From contig OX411555.1 of NCBI GenBank assembly GCA_948146395.1, forward strand, positions 46,076,065 through 46,140,064: a stretch of DNA of 64,000 nucleotides. The letters run 5' to 3'. This DNA is from Fragum whitleyi. Taxonomy: Eukaryota; Mollusca; Bivalvia; Cardiida; Cardiidae. Made by a program: the position numbers and the translations under genes. Numbering within the stretch: the stretch's first letter is position 1; every line of letters starts with the position of its first letter. The notes beneath the pieces were generated by a model. It was not told the origin of the DNA and searched no databases. It was given only the letters and a program-made list of their open reading frames with translations. Positions 1-12,205 of this stretch are shown one piece after another.

Positions 1-215
1 ATCAATAAATATTCTTTGCATGTCTTATGATTTAATATCATGAAGCAAACATGGAGTATCCATCAACAATGAAAGAAATTTCTTTCGTGACTACTTTTTG
101 TGGAAGCCTACAAAATAGCTGCGTACTCGATTTTTCATAGAAATAAAATAAAACGAATTTTTCAGCCAATCAGAATGCACGAAAATTGGTGGAATCATCT
201 TGAATTAAATATTTT
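1..215 (+). repeat. Dispersed element family C, truncated by the window edge
   Basis: The segment matches the right half of copies near 32.1-32.3 kb and 35.75-36.08 kb: a shared block ending in a stretch containing TTTTTCAGCCAATCAGAATG and then ATCATCTTGAATTAAAT. No coding potential is seen. The copy has no palindromic stem because its left part lies outside the window. Superfamily unknown. Confidence 0.6.
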
Positions 216-980
216 TGTTTGAGACAAGCTTTAGTAAGATAGATATCACCAGAACAATACAATCCTGGCTCTGTCTACATATTACAGGGAAGTGTTATAT
301 TATTGCATATTACATATCACCAGAAAACAATTTTTATTTCATTGTTTTACCAATCCTTGTTTTCTTTATTGGAATAGAAAGAACTATTATACAAAGAACT
401 GTCATTCTTGGGACTACTTTGTGGATATTTATCATGTTTGATGACGTATTTTATATTGTTGCCCTATAAAAATAGTGTTAATATGTACTTTCGGCAACTT
501 TATGTAGAGTGATATGTCTGAATGACGGAATATACTTTTATAAGCTGTTACCTAACGCAACCCATATGATGATTGTCTAACACATATGTTATTGTTGTGA
601 CCCGTCACACAAATATGGACTATCAGAAGTCTAAGAGGGTATATGCGCATGCAAGGAAAACGCAAGATCGTGTTTTGAACATGAAGACTAAAAGACGACA
701 TTTTGTCGAAAATGTTAAAAATATAGGCACTAGAGGTACGAACTGTCTAAATTTTGAAACAAAATGACTTACATGTTTATTAATGACGACTAGGAAAAAA
801 GTTAGAACCTAAAGAAAGAAAGAAATGAAAGGGCACCTAAAGAAGAAAAGCCACATCGAGATGTTGAATGTAGAATGTAAAGATTAACAATAATTGAACA
901 GATTTCTTATGGAACTGGTGTGTACAGTAGCTTACAAAATAGCTTTTTTTTAAATAAAAAAATAAATAAATGTTTTCATT
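216..980. other. AT-rich stretch with no supported feature
   Basis: Only short chance reading frames, without splice context, similarity to known families or repeats that I can match elsewhere in the window. Confidence 0.5.
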
Positions 981-1110
981 CAGTATCAAACTAAGACATT
1001 CTCATGAATTTGACGTATTTCTATAAACATCCCGGCATTGAACTCTCATTATCAACTAAGACATTCTCGTGATCTTCCGTTATTCTATAAACATCCCTGC
1101 ATTCAGAATG
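981..1110 (+). repeat. Two stray units of the 66-bp minisatellite (family N)
   Basis: Two adjacent degenerate units contain CTAAGACATTCT, a TCTATAAACATCCCGGCATT-like block and ATTGAACTCTC. These are the landmarks of the long array at 43.7-45.4 kb. The array sequence has therefore been copied to a second site about 43 kb away. Confidence 0.6.
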
Positions 1111-1171
1111 CACATATTTTGATCGACGCATTAACTAAAATGAAATTATTAGAGCTTGGCCAAATTACAGA

Positions 1172-1277
1172 GGACACCAAGATGAATAAATCTTTATGTT
1201 TTGAGAAAGATATAGACTTGGGAACTTAGGACACCAAGATAAATAAATGTTTATGGTACGAGAAATATAAAGACTAA
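1172..1277 (+). repeat. Short two-copy direct repeat
   Basis: Two adjacent diverged copies of a roughly 55-bp unit, each beginning GGACACCAAGAT and containing AATAAAT and TTTATG. No function suggested. Confidence 0.5.
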
Positions 1278-1505
1278 GCCAAGGAAAAAGGAGAAAAATT
1301 CAGAAATAAAGAGTTAGGAAATGTTTAAAAATAATTCAAAGAGTCGCAGTCTGAATTATCAAAAAATGAAATGTTCTGATCTTGAAAGGCTAGTAAACAA
1401 AGTTGAAACGATAGATTCTCTCTTAAACTTCGTGATTCTAGATAATTCGATTTCTCTCTGAGTTGCCCGTTTTCATTTCAACTTTAAATAGCCAATAAAG
1501 TAGCC

Positions 1506-1733
1506 TTAACCCTTTGCTGTTTAATCCCTGCTTTTTACGTGCCTGTGATTTTATGATTGGGAAAACATTGTGAAAAAATAAGAAATTGCTTCTGACAAGC
1601 AATTTCATCTTTTTCCACACTATTTTCTAGCCTACTGAATGGTTATTTTTCAAATTAAATCCACTTTAAATTTTCGTCTGCAAAACTTTTGAATTTGGAC
1701 AGGTCTAAAATTTTATAAACAGGAAATGGTTAA
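1506..1733 (+). repeat. Dispersed element family L, copy 1
   Basis: Roughly 230 bp that recurs in reverse complement at 14.52-14.75 kb. It contains an internal palindrome around AAATTGCTTCTGACAAGCAATTTC and a flank containing TTCTAGCCTACTGAATGG. The internal palindrome resembles the perfect hairpin at 29.13-29.20 kb. Non-coding. Confidence 0.65.
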
Positions 1734-2064
1734 ATACGTGAAAATGTTGATTAAGATACAATACGAATATGAAGCCCCTCTTGCCGCACTTTATTTTTTT
1801 ATGAAGTAATAGTTCTTCAAGAGGTGTCGTAATTTAGGTTTCATATTTTTTCAGCTACTCCAGGTGTACATTTTTTGAAAGTAGACAATTTAAGGGCCAT
1901 TTTGATGCCTTTTTTTGAAGAAATGGAAAGGTAATCGAATGTATAATTTGAAGTTGGGAAAAAGTTAATCTTGATAATTCGATAGCATTTAAATAATTAG
2001 AAATTGATAAAAGCCGATTTTACACGACCAATGTGAACAGTTTGTGAAATATCTCTAGGGGCAT

Positions 2065-2290
2065 GGGCCCGTTTTACTAATTTTTTTACGAAAAAATCTT
2101 CGTAAGTCAAAATCGTATCTGGTGGTTTTATTCATTGTTAGATTTTGCTTTACAATGTCTCATTGGAATCGTCCTCAGAAGACGATTCTAAAGAGATGGT
2201 GTATGGCAGATTTCCATATCTAATGCAGGAGCAACTTTAATATCTGACTTTTGCAATAAATGATTGTAAGATGTTTAGTAAGAGGGCACC
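2065..2290 (+). repeat. Inverted-repeat element family F, copy 1
   Basis: The left end reads GGGCCCGTTTTACTAA and the right end TTTAGTAAGAGGGC, giving diverged terminal inverted repeats. The centre holds GGAATCGTCCTCAGAAGACG, a palindromic core shared with copies at 7.69-7.93 kb and 54.07 kb. It looks like a short non-autonomous DNA element (MITE); superfamily not assigned. Confidence 0.65.
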
Positions 2291-3290
2291 ATGCTCTTTT
2301 AGATTTCCTTCCGAAATTTTGGATAGTCGAGTAAAGTGGAGTCAGGTAAATTGGCAAATAAAGCAATTTAACTTGGATTAGTCATAAACGAGTCAATGGA
2401 TCAATCCTGATCCCTTTTTAGGTCAGTTTTTCTTACTTATCCGAAATATGCATACTTGAAAACTAAATACAATCAGAGGTACATGTCCTATTTCACTTAG
2501 CCAACTCTCCTTTAATTATCAAATTTAATGTCATTAACCATCAAAATACATTATGTTCTTAAATCTAGAAACTCGAATTGGTTCACATTTTGTCATGTTT
2601 TTACTGTTATCTATATGTTTTTGCCTTTAGTTGTAAAGATTGTAAATGGTTGATGCAATAAACCTTTTGTATTGTACTAATCCATTTAACTATAAATATC
2701 TTGTCAAATCTATAGCGATATTTCAATGCAAGCATATTCCTCAATTTTCATCGTTTTTTAAACATCAAGTTATTCGCTTGCTTACGAACAAGTTTGGTCT
2801 TGCTTTCGAGACAGCTTCGTAGCGTCTGTATTCATTTTGAATTTACCATGGTGTAATTGGAAATCTAAAAAAATACCTTTTTTATTAAATGAACTACGTG
2901 AATTCGGTATTCAATGACCACTCATTAAATCTTCTCTAAGTCATTGCTGTTGAAAAGCTAAGGTAACGGAACACAGCCTTGGTGACACATGTACTCCTTT
3001 CATTCTTTTTTACATTTTCAATTTTTTAATTGGCCATATTTTGGCGTACTAAACTTTTATATTAGTATCAAGTATACCGCTTGGTTTAATGATAACTTTT
3101 ATGATGTCATTAAAATCACCTAACAAGGTGAGGACTTATGATAGCAACTTTGTCTATCGTATCATCTGCAATAAACCCAAGAATGTCACCTCTCGTGGGT
3201 GACAGGGCGATCTACTTATATGGATTATCATTTAATATGTATTAGTCATCGCCATAAAAAATAAGCTTAAAAATCTTTAGCAGGAGAAAA
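2291..3290. other. No supported feature
   Basis: AT-rich sequence with no convincing exon, RNA gene or repeat shared with the rest of the window. Confidence 0.45.
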
Positions 3291-3294
3291 TTTC

Positions 3295-3990
3295 ACGAAT
3301 ACTGGCTTATATTTGAAAGCGTATGAAAACTGTGTTAAACCAATACTTTTATATTGTAGTGAAGTATGGTGTTTAGATTTTCTTGTAAATAAAGATGACT
3401 TAATTAGTTTAGAAAATAGTGTTATCTAAAACAACAAGAGAAAATTAGGTTCGTTTTTTTGAAATCAGTCATGGGTATAAACAAATATGCAAGCAATAAA
3501 ACAGTTAAATCAGAATTTGAAATATTTTCTTTGGCAGCGTATGGTTTAAAATATTCCCGTGCCTTTTTGATGTATCTGGTTAATTCAAACCAGAGTTTTC
3601 TGGCATACAAATGATAATTGCTCCCTGCCTAAATGCTTCGCAAGTATTTAAACTGTTTATGGAGGTTATTGCATCTGAACATATATGGAACAATCACTTC
3701 ACAATCTCCAAAAATAAACTGAAAAAATGCCATTTATGACAAATTAAAAGAATCTTACGCACATAAATGTAATTAATTGGAAAAAATGTATTTTCGATGA
3801 TAGCAATAACAATTTAGACCTTTCAGATCCTTTCAGATAAATGTAATTAATTGGAAAAAATGTATTTTCGATGATAGCAATAACAATTTAGACCTTTCAG
3901 ATCCTTTAAGAGAAAAAATGAGAAAGAAATGTATATAGTTGCGCATAAATGATTTGCCAAGAGAATTTATTTTATCATTAGCCGAATTTC
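3295..3990 (+). pseudogene. Decayed non-LTR retrotransposon (LINE) ORF2 3' fragment
   Basis: Three short plus-strand stretches in different frames resemble the region just downstream of the reverse transcriptase in LINE ORF2 proteins. The first, about 3303-3430, encodes a KPILLYCSEVW-type motif, close to the PILLYGSEVW motif of that region. The next, about 3445-3610, encodes FLKSVMGINKYASN, like the LLGV..T.N segment that follows it. A third, around 3660-3720, fits the same family. Frameshifts and stops separate them, so this is a remnant. The LINE clade cannot be settled by eye. Confidence 0.55.
3763..3910 (+). repeat. 74-bp tandem duplication inside the LINE remnant
   Basis: A 74-bp unit starting ATAAATGTAATTAATTGG at 3763 is repeated from 3837 with almost no change, implying a recent local duplication. 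Confidence 0.8.
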
Positions 3991-4339
3991 GTGTAAGTGC
4001 ACATAACCTTCAAATTGAAAACCAAGAAACAAATGCTTCATTTTCCCATTGTTTTCTGTTATAAAAAGGTTATCTGTAACTTCTTCAGGACTGGACAAGG
4101 GTAAGATTTTTTTAAACTTTTATTTTATTTTTGTTAATAAACATTTAAATAAATAATACATATTATAGGATATGTAGGCTTTTAGGATCATCATAACCTT
4201 TATAATTGGTCGTAGAAACAATAAAATTATCAATAATAATGATTAATTTTGGGCATGTTTTGTTATTATGATTCTGTAGCGAAGGAATTAGATCTTTCTT
4301 CAATCTCTGGTTGCGATGATTTAGTAATACATTATCAGG

Positions 4340-4770
4340 ATTTGACCCTCTGACTCAATCGGGAACCTTCGGCGATTCTACGGAATAGACCTCGGGAATA
4401 ATACGGGCGCAGTCACGAAAGCGCGTCATTTCGCACGTGGGTTTATATGACATCACAAACATAAACGATCCCGCTAAGGATGACGTTGCATAAAACAAAA
4501 TCAACGAAAAAAGAATAATGGACATATCATAATTTGATAACAAAACGCTGTATCTTACTGCGTTTTGTCACCAAATTATTATATGCCCAAAAGATTTCGA
4601 AAGACGATCGGAAAGAATTAACGAAATGTGATTTTCTTTATACGTATTAACCGAAGTACCACCAGGAGCCAATTTACCCAAAAATGACCCAAAATTACTA
4701 CACTTACGTCCGAGGTACTTTTCAAGTTACGGAAAAGTCCGAGCGATGTTCCGAATGCCTCTGACTTTGA
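4340..4770 (-). repeat. Dispersed repeat family H, minus-strand copy
   Basis: This roughly 430-bp tract is the reverse complement of the tandem units at 32.8-33.6 kb. Shared landmarks are the CCGAGCGATGTTCCGAATG end, the ACTACACTTACGTCCGAGG block, CACCAGGAGCC and the GGGTTTATATGACATCAC segment. Non-coding. Confidence 0.65.
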
Positions 4771-5570
4771 CTCTATGGTAAATTTCTTCGAGGAAAAATT
4801 TTAATTCAGCCGGAGTAAGTTATAAGTATCTGTTTTCAAAAGAGTATAATAATTCAAATCGCGACCCAGAAAAAAGAACGAATAAAATTGTCCTGAACTG
4901 ATTAATTTCACATTTCACTTAAACCAAGGAAAAACTAAAATCCAACATGGTGTGAAGTATAAAATGTTACCATCGCTATATCTATAAATGGTGTTAGATA
5001 TATCATTATATAAATCAGAATTTAATCACTATTATTCATGCATATTAAAAGCTCTTATGTTCAGACATGGGATAAAGATGGAGATGATAGGGTGAATCGT
5101 GAACTGATTTAATTACGACAAATTTATCCATATATAAAATTAGTTTATGTTATGCCTTTTTCAGAACTTTGTATAGCGATATACATTTTTTTTATTTTTA
5201 TTTTTTAATTATTATTATTGTTTTGTGGTAAAATAATGTGCTTGCAAAATTGCAATGGGCATTGTTTATTATTGGTGAACAAAGAAGGGTTATTCTGTTA
5301 ATCAGAAATAAAAAGATAGGAAATCCCCGATGTCTTTAACGTCGCAAAATTCTTTGCGTGAATGGATTGCCCTAAAGAAAGAAAGACCAGAGTAACAGAT
5401 AAGAGGGGGTTACTCTAGTCTAAAATATTTTTTTACTCATGAAACCCTTTGTTGTGGTTAATCATTTGAATCGTCTCGACGAGACGATTCCAATGAGTAC
5501 AAACAACATAGGATTCGTTCTTATATTATTAAAAAACTTTGATCCAAAATAAAAAAACCCGCCTCTATGC
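4771..5570. other. No gene; one small family F core
   Basis: The only recognisable item is a short palindrome at about 5463-5495 (GAATCGTCTCGACGAGACGATTC), equal to the central core of family F elements. The rest is AT-rich with no coding signal. Confidence 0.45.
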
Positions 5571-6143
5571 TACTCAAAAGTTCTAAGCGGCCACCATACA
5601 TTTCTCCATTTTTCACATATTTTCCGCTTTTATTTTGAAATGTGACCTTTGTCTTGCAAAAGAGTGTTCATTCAGTCATCATATTCCAATTATTTTGGAA
5701 AGCCATGCACTACGAAGTCCTAAACACGAAATACCTATACCCTCAACTTCAAAAGTCACGAAAAATGGCATTTTTTAGAGAATTTTGAATTTTTCGACGA
5801 TTGAAAAAACGAAAATTATATCAATGCTATGTACCAATATCAGTTGTAGAACGCCTGTGGACTTCTAAAGATTTAGAGAAATGCTACAACTTTCTACCAA
5901 TTTGTGATTCTAATTAGAAATGTCAAAAATACCTCACCCACCAATGTTAACTTTGAAACCGAGGGTACTCCTTCATTAGTTTAATTTCAAATCAATTCTT
6001 ATTGAAATTCTTTGCTTCCTTTTTGCTTGTTGATTTCATAAATGACTTGGCTACATTATTCCAGAGAAAATGAGTTGAAACCATGCGGCATTTATAACAT
6101 ATGACCAAAAATGCAAGTGGCCGCTTAGAAGTTTTGAGGAGTG
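5571..6143. mobile_element. Non-autonomous element Y, about 570 bp
   Basis: The ends form terminal inverted repeats: left CTCAAAAGTTCTAAGCGG, and right the reverse complement of CTCAAAACTTCTAAGCGG, both continuing into CCAC. Only one mismatch falls in about 22 bp. The interior has no reading frame of note. No clear target-site duplication is visible, so the superfamily is unassigned. Confidence 0.65.
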
Positions 6144-6149
6144 TATCTG

Positions 6150-7013
6150 TACCTCTGAAGGCGAAAGTCGAACAGTACCTCTGAAAACTAAGTCGTAAAA
6201 TTTGAATTAAATAACTTAATGTCTGTGAAAAGGTGGACAGACCATTATAAAGTTGATTTTCTGAAAAAAGATACCAAAAGTATTTGTATATTTTTGCGAG
6301 ATGAAATCAAATTAAAATCGATGCTAAAAAGTCGTTTGGCAGTTTGATCGTTGTTTAACGAGGAGGTTTTGTTGGCGTCGTTATATCTACCCGTTTCATC
6401 GAATTCACAAGGCTTTTAAGACTGAGCGATTGTACCAAGTCGTGAAATCTTCCTTAATGTATTGAGGTCGTTAATAAATACGCCGCTCCACACTAAATTA
6501 TGATTTAAAGTAATTTATCGCAAATTTGATTTAATGTTTCCTATTTTTAATCCCCTCTAATTTTCTAAGCGTTTTCCAATTTTACGCCATCTTAAGTGAT
6601 GATGCTCATTAAAGTCGCGACAACGTGAGAAAAATCATTAACAAGCAACCGGTACGTAGTGGTACGGAAACTACCGAATTCTGCCGATGTTGAATTAAAA
6701 AGCAATTAGATCGTAATAAAGATCTGTGTTCTTTTTCAGCTGTTCAAAGACAACAGATTAATTTGCAATAAAAGGGAAGATAATACAAAGAGTTTTAATT
6801 CATCACACAAAGCAATGCACAAACTTTTATAGACGAGAGCTAATTTTGGATTGAAAGCAATCAAAAACGTCGACACTATCCTAAGTCTCTATGTTTTTTT
6901 GCTTTCACCTTTCCGTAGTTGAGATTAAGGGCGACGTTTATTCATCGACAGATCGGGGTATACATGTTAAAACCTGATTTAGTTTCATTCTATAAAACAA
7001 AACAGTTCTAGTT
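6150..7013. other. No supported feature
   Basis: AT-rich sequence without coding signal or repeats matched elsewhere. Confidence 0.4.
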
Positions 7014-7275
7014 CAGGGCCCGAGTTTATAAAACTTAGCTCGTTCTCAGTTTAAATTTTTCTCAAATATTAACTTGAAATTAAAGTCGCAATTGTGCTGT
7101 AATACTTATATAAATGTATGGATAGCAAAGATGATATTGATAAGTTGTTATTTATAACAACTTATCAATATTAATAACAACTTATCAATATGTTCTTTTA
7201 TATTCATACATTTATTAAAATTAAAAATTTGAGAAAATTCTCACTCGAGTCTGAGAAAAGGTTTTTAACCTGGTA
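7014..7275. mobile_element. Foldback element family B, copy 1
   Basis: The left end is CAGGGCCCGAGTTTATAAAA and the right end is the inverse, ending GTTTTTAACCTGG. The centre is a palindrome built on AAGTTGTTATTTATAACAAC. In this copy part of the stem (ATAACAACTTATCAATAT) is repeated once more. Other copies lie at 12.30, 41.29 and, broken, 55.18 kb. Confidence 0.7.
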
Positions 7276-7289
7276 AACTTGTACTTTTT

Positions 7290-7560
7290 GCTCAAAATGT
7301 TTCACCAATATCCGGAATAAGAACCATCTTCGAAGTGCAAAAATTTCGTTGCCGGTCAGCCTGCGCGGAATGCGCATGCTATCAACGGTCGAAACTTGTC
7401 GCTTGCAAATTTTGAATAAAGAATAGTTATTCCACTTTCTTATTTAACCTATTTCGAAAAATGAGCTCTCATTGACTTCGGCTGGATCAAACCTCTATAT
7501 TCGAATGGTTATTTTACGGAGATTCAAGACCTCCTCTTTCCCATGAAGGGTCACACATAT
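7290..7560 (-). repeat. Dispersed repeat family Q, minus-strand copy
   Basis: Contains GGTCAGCCTGCGCGG, a CGGTCGAAACTTGTCGC block, TATTTTACGGAGATTC and AAGGGTCACAC. These recur at 35.29-35.50, 61.12-61.40 and 63.54-63.80 kb. Non-coding. Confidence 0.5.
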
Positions 7561-7684
7561 ACTGCCTTTACTCCAAGACCAATATCCAATATCATCCGGA
7601 TATGTTTAAATGTCTTCAGGCCGCCATAGGACCGTCATGATATGTCCAAAGCCATACCATTGTTCCGTGCAAAAGCATACTCCA

Positions 7685-7927
7685 GGGGGTCGTCTTACTA
7701 AACGTCTTACGACAAAATTGATCGTAAGTCGAAATCGCAAATCGTATCTAGTATGTTCATTCATTGTTAGATTCTGCCATGCAATATCACGTTGGAATCG
7801 TCTTAATAAGACGATTCCAATGAGATGATGCAAGACAGAATTCCGTATTTAGTTACTACGGTAGAAGCAACTTAAATTTTTGACTTACGCAAAAAATGAT
7901 CGTAAGATGTTTAGTAAAACGGGCCCC
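7685..7927 (+). repeat. Inverted-repeat element family F, copy 2
   Basis: The left end TCTTACTAAACGTCTTACGA pairs with the right end ATCGTAAGATGTTTAGTAAA. The central core GGAATCGTCTTAATAAGACG is palindromic. It is the least degraded of the three F copies. Confidence 0.7.
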
Positions 7928-7929
7928 TG

Positions 7930-9160
7930 ATATATGCAAACCATCCTCGATATTTATGCCTCCTGACTGCAAAGCCAACACCCTGTTTCGTGAAAAGCAA
8001 TTATCCTGTTATGTACATAAATCATTCTCCTAAATTCCTAATATATGTCTGGCCATTTTCCTGATATGTGCAAATCCATCATCCTGTTTGGTGCAAAGCC
8101 ATAATCCTGATGTGTACAAAATTATCCTCCTGATATATGTCAGGTCATTCTCCTATTATCCGCAAAGCCATTCTCTTTATGTGTGCAATGCCATACTCCT
8201 GATATTTGCAAAGCCATCCACCTGTTTGAGTCAAAGCCATAATTTATTTGATATATACCTAGATGGAGTAGGAAATAATATGCCTATTTTCATTGTTCAT
8301 TAAAAGTTAAAACATGAGTATTTAGATTTGTTATCACTGTTTTTACGCCGCGACCAATACTATTTCAGTTATATCGCGGCGGCTGAAGCATCTAACAATG
8401 GATCACAGAATTTTTCTGACCGGTGCTACCATCACATCGTTTCCTAGCCTCCAGCTGCTATCTCATATAGGTCTACGATTATCAACCCACTGCTGATAAA
8501 CGAAGAGTTAGAAAGGATGAGTGCCACCGTCGGGGATCCAACCCGGGACCACTAAATTGACAGTCCAACGCGCTACCAACTGCGCTATGACGGCGGCTAT
8601 AATATGAGTATTTAGAATAAAGGATTATAATAAAAAGCGGAACGCAGTTAAGTCACGAACAAGACAACCGACCCACAATGAAAACGCGGGTTTCTTGCTT
8701 TCATAAATAAAAAGTCACCCTCTTGATATATGTCAGGCACCCCCTGATATGTGCTAAGCCATTTTTCTGTTGTTTATAATACAACACTCTTGATATGTGT
8801 CAGGCCAGTCTACTGATATGTGCAAATCCATCCTCCTGCTTGGTGTAAAGCCATAATCCTTAATTATGCCAAACCGTCCTCTTGATTTATATCAGGTCAT
8901 CCTCCTGATTGTTATAAGCCCTCCTCCTGTCTGACGCAAAGCCATAATCCTGTTCGGTGCAAAGCCATAATCCTGATTGTACAAAGCCATTCTCCTGATA
9001 AATGTCAGGTAACCCTCCTGATATGTATAAAGCCATCCTCCTGTTGTATGGAAAGCTATATTTTGACATGTGCAAATTTATCTTCCTTTTTAGTGCAAAC
9101 CCTAATCCTTACTTCTAATATATGTAAAGCGATAATCCTGAATTATGCTAAGCCATCTAG
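7930..9160 (+). repeat. Degenerate minisatellite (family M), split by a SINE
   Basis: Dozens of imperfect units of about 24-28 bp, built on TCCTGATATGTGCAAAGCCA, run from 7.93 to 8.26 kb and again from 8.72 to 9.16 kb. Unit length and sequence drift strongly. A tRNA-derived SINE at 8327-8603 interrupts the array. Reading frames over it are repeat artefacts. Confidence 0.7.
8327..8603 (-). mobile_element. tRNA-derived SINE (family D), full-length copy with target-site duplication
   Basis: The tRNA-related head lies at 8597-8523 on the minus strand. It has an A box (TAGCGCAGTTGG) and a B box (GGTTGGATCCC), the internal pol III promoter. The body follows, and the tail carries the GATATAACTGAAAT and GCGGCGTAAAA landmarks. 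A 13-bp direct repeat, ATGAGTATTTAGA, flanks the insert at 8314-8326 and 8604-8616, as expected from LINE-mediated integration. Related copies lie at 37.70 and 44.55 kb. RUDI-like molluscan SINEs are a candidate identity, not verified. Confidence 0.85.
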
Positions 9161-9356
9161 ACTTTCTTCGTTGAAGGTATCATTAAGATTATCTAAATAT
9201 ACTGAAACCAACTTCTAATCGGTCACTGCATGTTTCTCTCTTTTTGACACATTTACAAGAAAAGAATTCAATAGGTTATTATTATCAAGTAAAGACAAAT
9301 CAATCTCGAGGGTTTTTGGTAAAAGAATTGTGTACAAGTGTCCGCCAGAACGATTG

Positions 9357-9774
9357 TATAGTTAATACCATCGTGAAATTGACAATGTGAAGGATTTTGG
9401 AATGATTTAGGAATGAAATTGAATGAGTTTGAGGAGCGAGTTTTGAGTGAATATAATGTGAGGTAATCCTATATCGCAAATTTTGTTCAGGATGAACAAA
9501 ATTAGCGATATTGAATACCTCCCCTTAATAAAAATGCAAGCAAGTTCTATACATAACTTCCTAATTCTTTAAGAACCTATGTTAGTGAAATCGCAATTTT
9601 TCTCTATCCAATTTATTTTTGAATGGCTTTGTTGATTCTATATTCTTTTAATGGGTGTGAGCGTTTTTGAACGGTTTTAGTGAGTGTTTGGAATGAATGA
9701 ATGGAGTGCTGCGTGAGCGATTTAGAATGGTTGTGATTGAGGTGAATGTCGATTTCACGATGTAATTAACTGTA
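9357..9774 (-). mobile_element. MITE family E, copy 1 (Tc1/mariner-like ends)
   Basis: Opposite orientation to the copy at 13.60 kb. The ends read TATAGTTAATACCATCGTG and CACGATGTAATTAACTGTA, near-perfect inverted repeats. The centre is a palindrome containing CGCAAATTTTGTTCAGGATG. TA at both tips fits TA target duplication. No transposase is encoded. Confidence 0.75.
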
Positions 9775-10624
9775 GCAGACAAAAGAAGGTACCAACTATA
9801 CTTTGAAAAAAGAACAAAAATGGCAAAATGGAAGGAATTTTCTAAATTTCAATCGAAGAAATACCGTTACTTTTTTAACAAAATCACTATCATTTCGATG
9901 CCTGAAAGGTTTCTAAATAAAAAAATGTAAATACAACATTATTGAAGACTTTAATTTGCGTAAATTTGTTATGTATACCCCACCCACCAATGATAATTTT
10001 CAAAAATGGGGTACCCATGTTCTCATGCAAATTTAATTCCTCCCCATCCCCAACAATTTTGATGAATTTCATGTTCGCTATTTGCCAAGTGAACGGGATT
10101 TCAGATCTCAGCAAACACTTGCATCTTTAACATTATTAAGCAATACTTTTCGTGTTTTTTTTTTCTTTTTTTAGTGACCGATTAGATCTTTGTTTAAGTT
10201 TTAAAACCATCTTTTGAAAGAAATATAAAGGTCGTCGATTATTTGCTTAATTGTTATGTGCGATTAACAATTTGTTAAGGAAAATACTCTTTAGGTGTCC
10301 GAAAAACGATTTAATTTTGTCGAAAATGAAAATGTTGTAAGATCTTTAAAGTGGCATAAAACGATCAATAATAATGCCTTAACCGTTCAATATAGGTTGT
10401 CTCATTTTGGAAAAAATCCGTATTGCACTGTAGCCTCGTTCTGGTCGTACAATATGGATCTAGATATTTTACTCTCACATGATGCAATCAGAGATATCAC
10501 CAGTTTTCGAGGCTTTTTCAATGTTTCAAAACCTCTTAAGATTATGAATTTACAAATTGCTTCTAAAAATAGACTGTGTGGTATAATTAAATATTATGAG
10601 AAAGTGCATATCAGGTCAATATTG
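9775..10624. other. No supported feature
   Basis: A 152-codon frame starts here at 10295, but only with GTG, and runs into the element at 10625. I see no conserved motif or splice structure, so no gene is called. Confidence 0.4.
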
Positions 10625-11035
10625 CCCTGCGTTCAGGTAAGCAAGTGCTTTTCCGCTTTCCTTTCCAGAATGGTGTGCTTGCTTTGGGCACTTGCGATAT
10701 TCGGAGACCAACTCGACGGGCTGACTAACATAGCCAACAAAAATGGCGGATAAACTGACTATTATAAAAAAAAAAATAAAAAACATGTACTCGATATTCT
10801 ATATTTCGATATAAAAATCATCTGAAGGGCGGGTTATTTGAATATTTAATACTTTTACGCCGTTGATTGAATCTAGCATTATTTCCGAGAGATTTTGTGG
10901 GGTTAAGCTTTGAGTCGAGTCAACTTTGTTGCCTAGCAATCAGTCAATTTTCGAAAAGGCTTGCGATGTGTCCAAGATAAACTGCTTGCTACGAAAGCTG
11001 TTCGTGGCGAGCACTTTTCTATCTTGAACGCAGGG
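10625..11035. mobile_element. Foldback element family I, long form
   Basis: Starts CCCTGCGTTCAGGTAAG and ends CTATCTTGAACGCAGGG, so the terminal 11-12 bp are inverted repeats of the family seen at 37.45, 45.49, 51.82 and 53.0 kb. Those copies are near 120-130 bp; this one is 411 bp, with different internal sequence. Confidence 0.6.
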
Positions 11036-11463
11036 AAGGCTTCTTTGCGTTATAAATAAGACTTTTGGCATTCAGCTAAGCACATCCTTTTTGAAACTTC
11101 ATGGAAATATGCGAGTCTTTTAAAAAATGAAAAGAAACCTGTGTGGCTCAACTTTGAATTGCATTTTTTATTTAGACCAGAAAAGTAGCCGTTTTATGAC
11201 AACATAAATTGGCACTTTCGCTCAAATTTGCATGGATATTTGCGCATGGCAGTTACTACGTAAATTGAAAAGAGAGAGAGAGAGAGAGAAATTTTCTTGG
11301 AGGTAAAAATTCACTTTAATCTTCATGTAAAGCCATATATTTTTAATATCACCAAAGTATTTCATGTAGGTAAAACAGTCAGAATCATACACAAAATTAA
11401 AATTTGATATTTTTTTTTAAAAAAACTTCTGGTTAATACTGTCTATAGCACAGAGTGGATTAT

Positions 11464-11907
11464 CCTCTGTTGAATCGTAAAATTAACAAGGTGATTTTGG
11501 AATGAAATTGAATGAGTGTGGGGCGAGTTTTGAATGTTTTTTAAGGAAGGTAAAACATAATCGATTATTTCGTAATACCGGAAGAAATACTAAGTAAGCG
11601 ATGGGTTTTTACCTCCCCTTATTGAAATCGACGTTGTTTTTTTCTTCCTAATTATGTGTCTTCATGGTCAAATCAGACTCTTAGAAATCAACACTAGCCA
11701 ATACAACATTGCATTTTATGATCGATTTGGTTGAAATTTTGATCCTTTTGAATGATTTCGAAGCGTTTTTTTTTTTTTAAACAATTTCGGGGCGGTTTTT
11801 TTAATGATTTGAGAGAGTGTATGGAATTGATGATCGGAGCGACGAGCGAATGATTTTGAATGGTTTTGATAGAGATGACAGTCAATTTCATGATATGATT
11901 AAATGTA
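11464..11907 (-). mobile_element. MITE family E, diverged copy 2
   Basis: Shares GATTTTGGAATGAAATTGAA, the central ACCTCCCCTTATTGAAATCG boundary and the GTCAATTTCATGATATGATT end with the other E copies. The left inverted repeat is degraded. Non-coding. Confidence 0.6.
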
Positions 11908-12205
11908 ACTCAGCCTATTTTGACCATCAAATACATAAGTTTTATGCGTCCGAATTCCAACTCCTGGAAATGAGTCGAAAAAAGTTCCCCAAGATTCGCT
12001 TCAGGTGGTTCCCGGTATAAAAAAAGATCATCACAAAGTAATATGCCTAACCTTATGCCATGGTACATTATCAAAGCGTAACATAATCTTAACTAGCAAA
12101 TGAGGCTTGGACGAATACTCGAGTATACGTGTATCGGGTAGGGTAACGTTCCAATCCAATAATTACCCGTTACCCGACTTTTGTATAAGCAGTATGTATC
12201 TGGGG

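Noticed and set aside
8327..9160. Short frames over the 8-9 kb region
   Set aside because: They translate minisatellite units and a SINE, not genes.
10295..10753. 152-codon open frame on the plus strand
   Set aside because: It opens with GTG rather than ATG, shows no domain or splice structure, and its 3' part runs into a family I mobile element.
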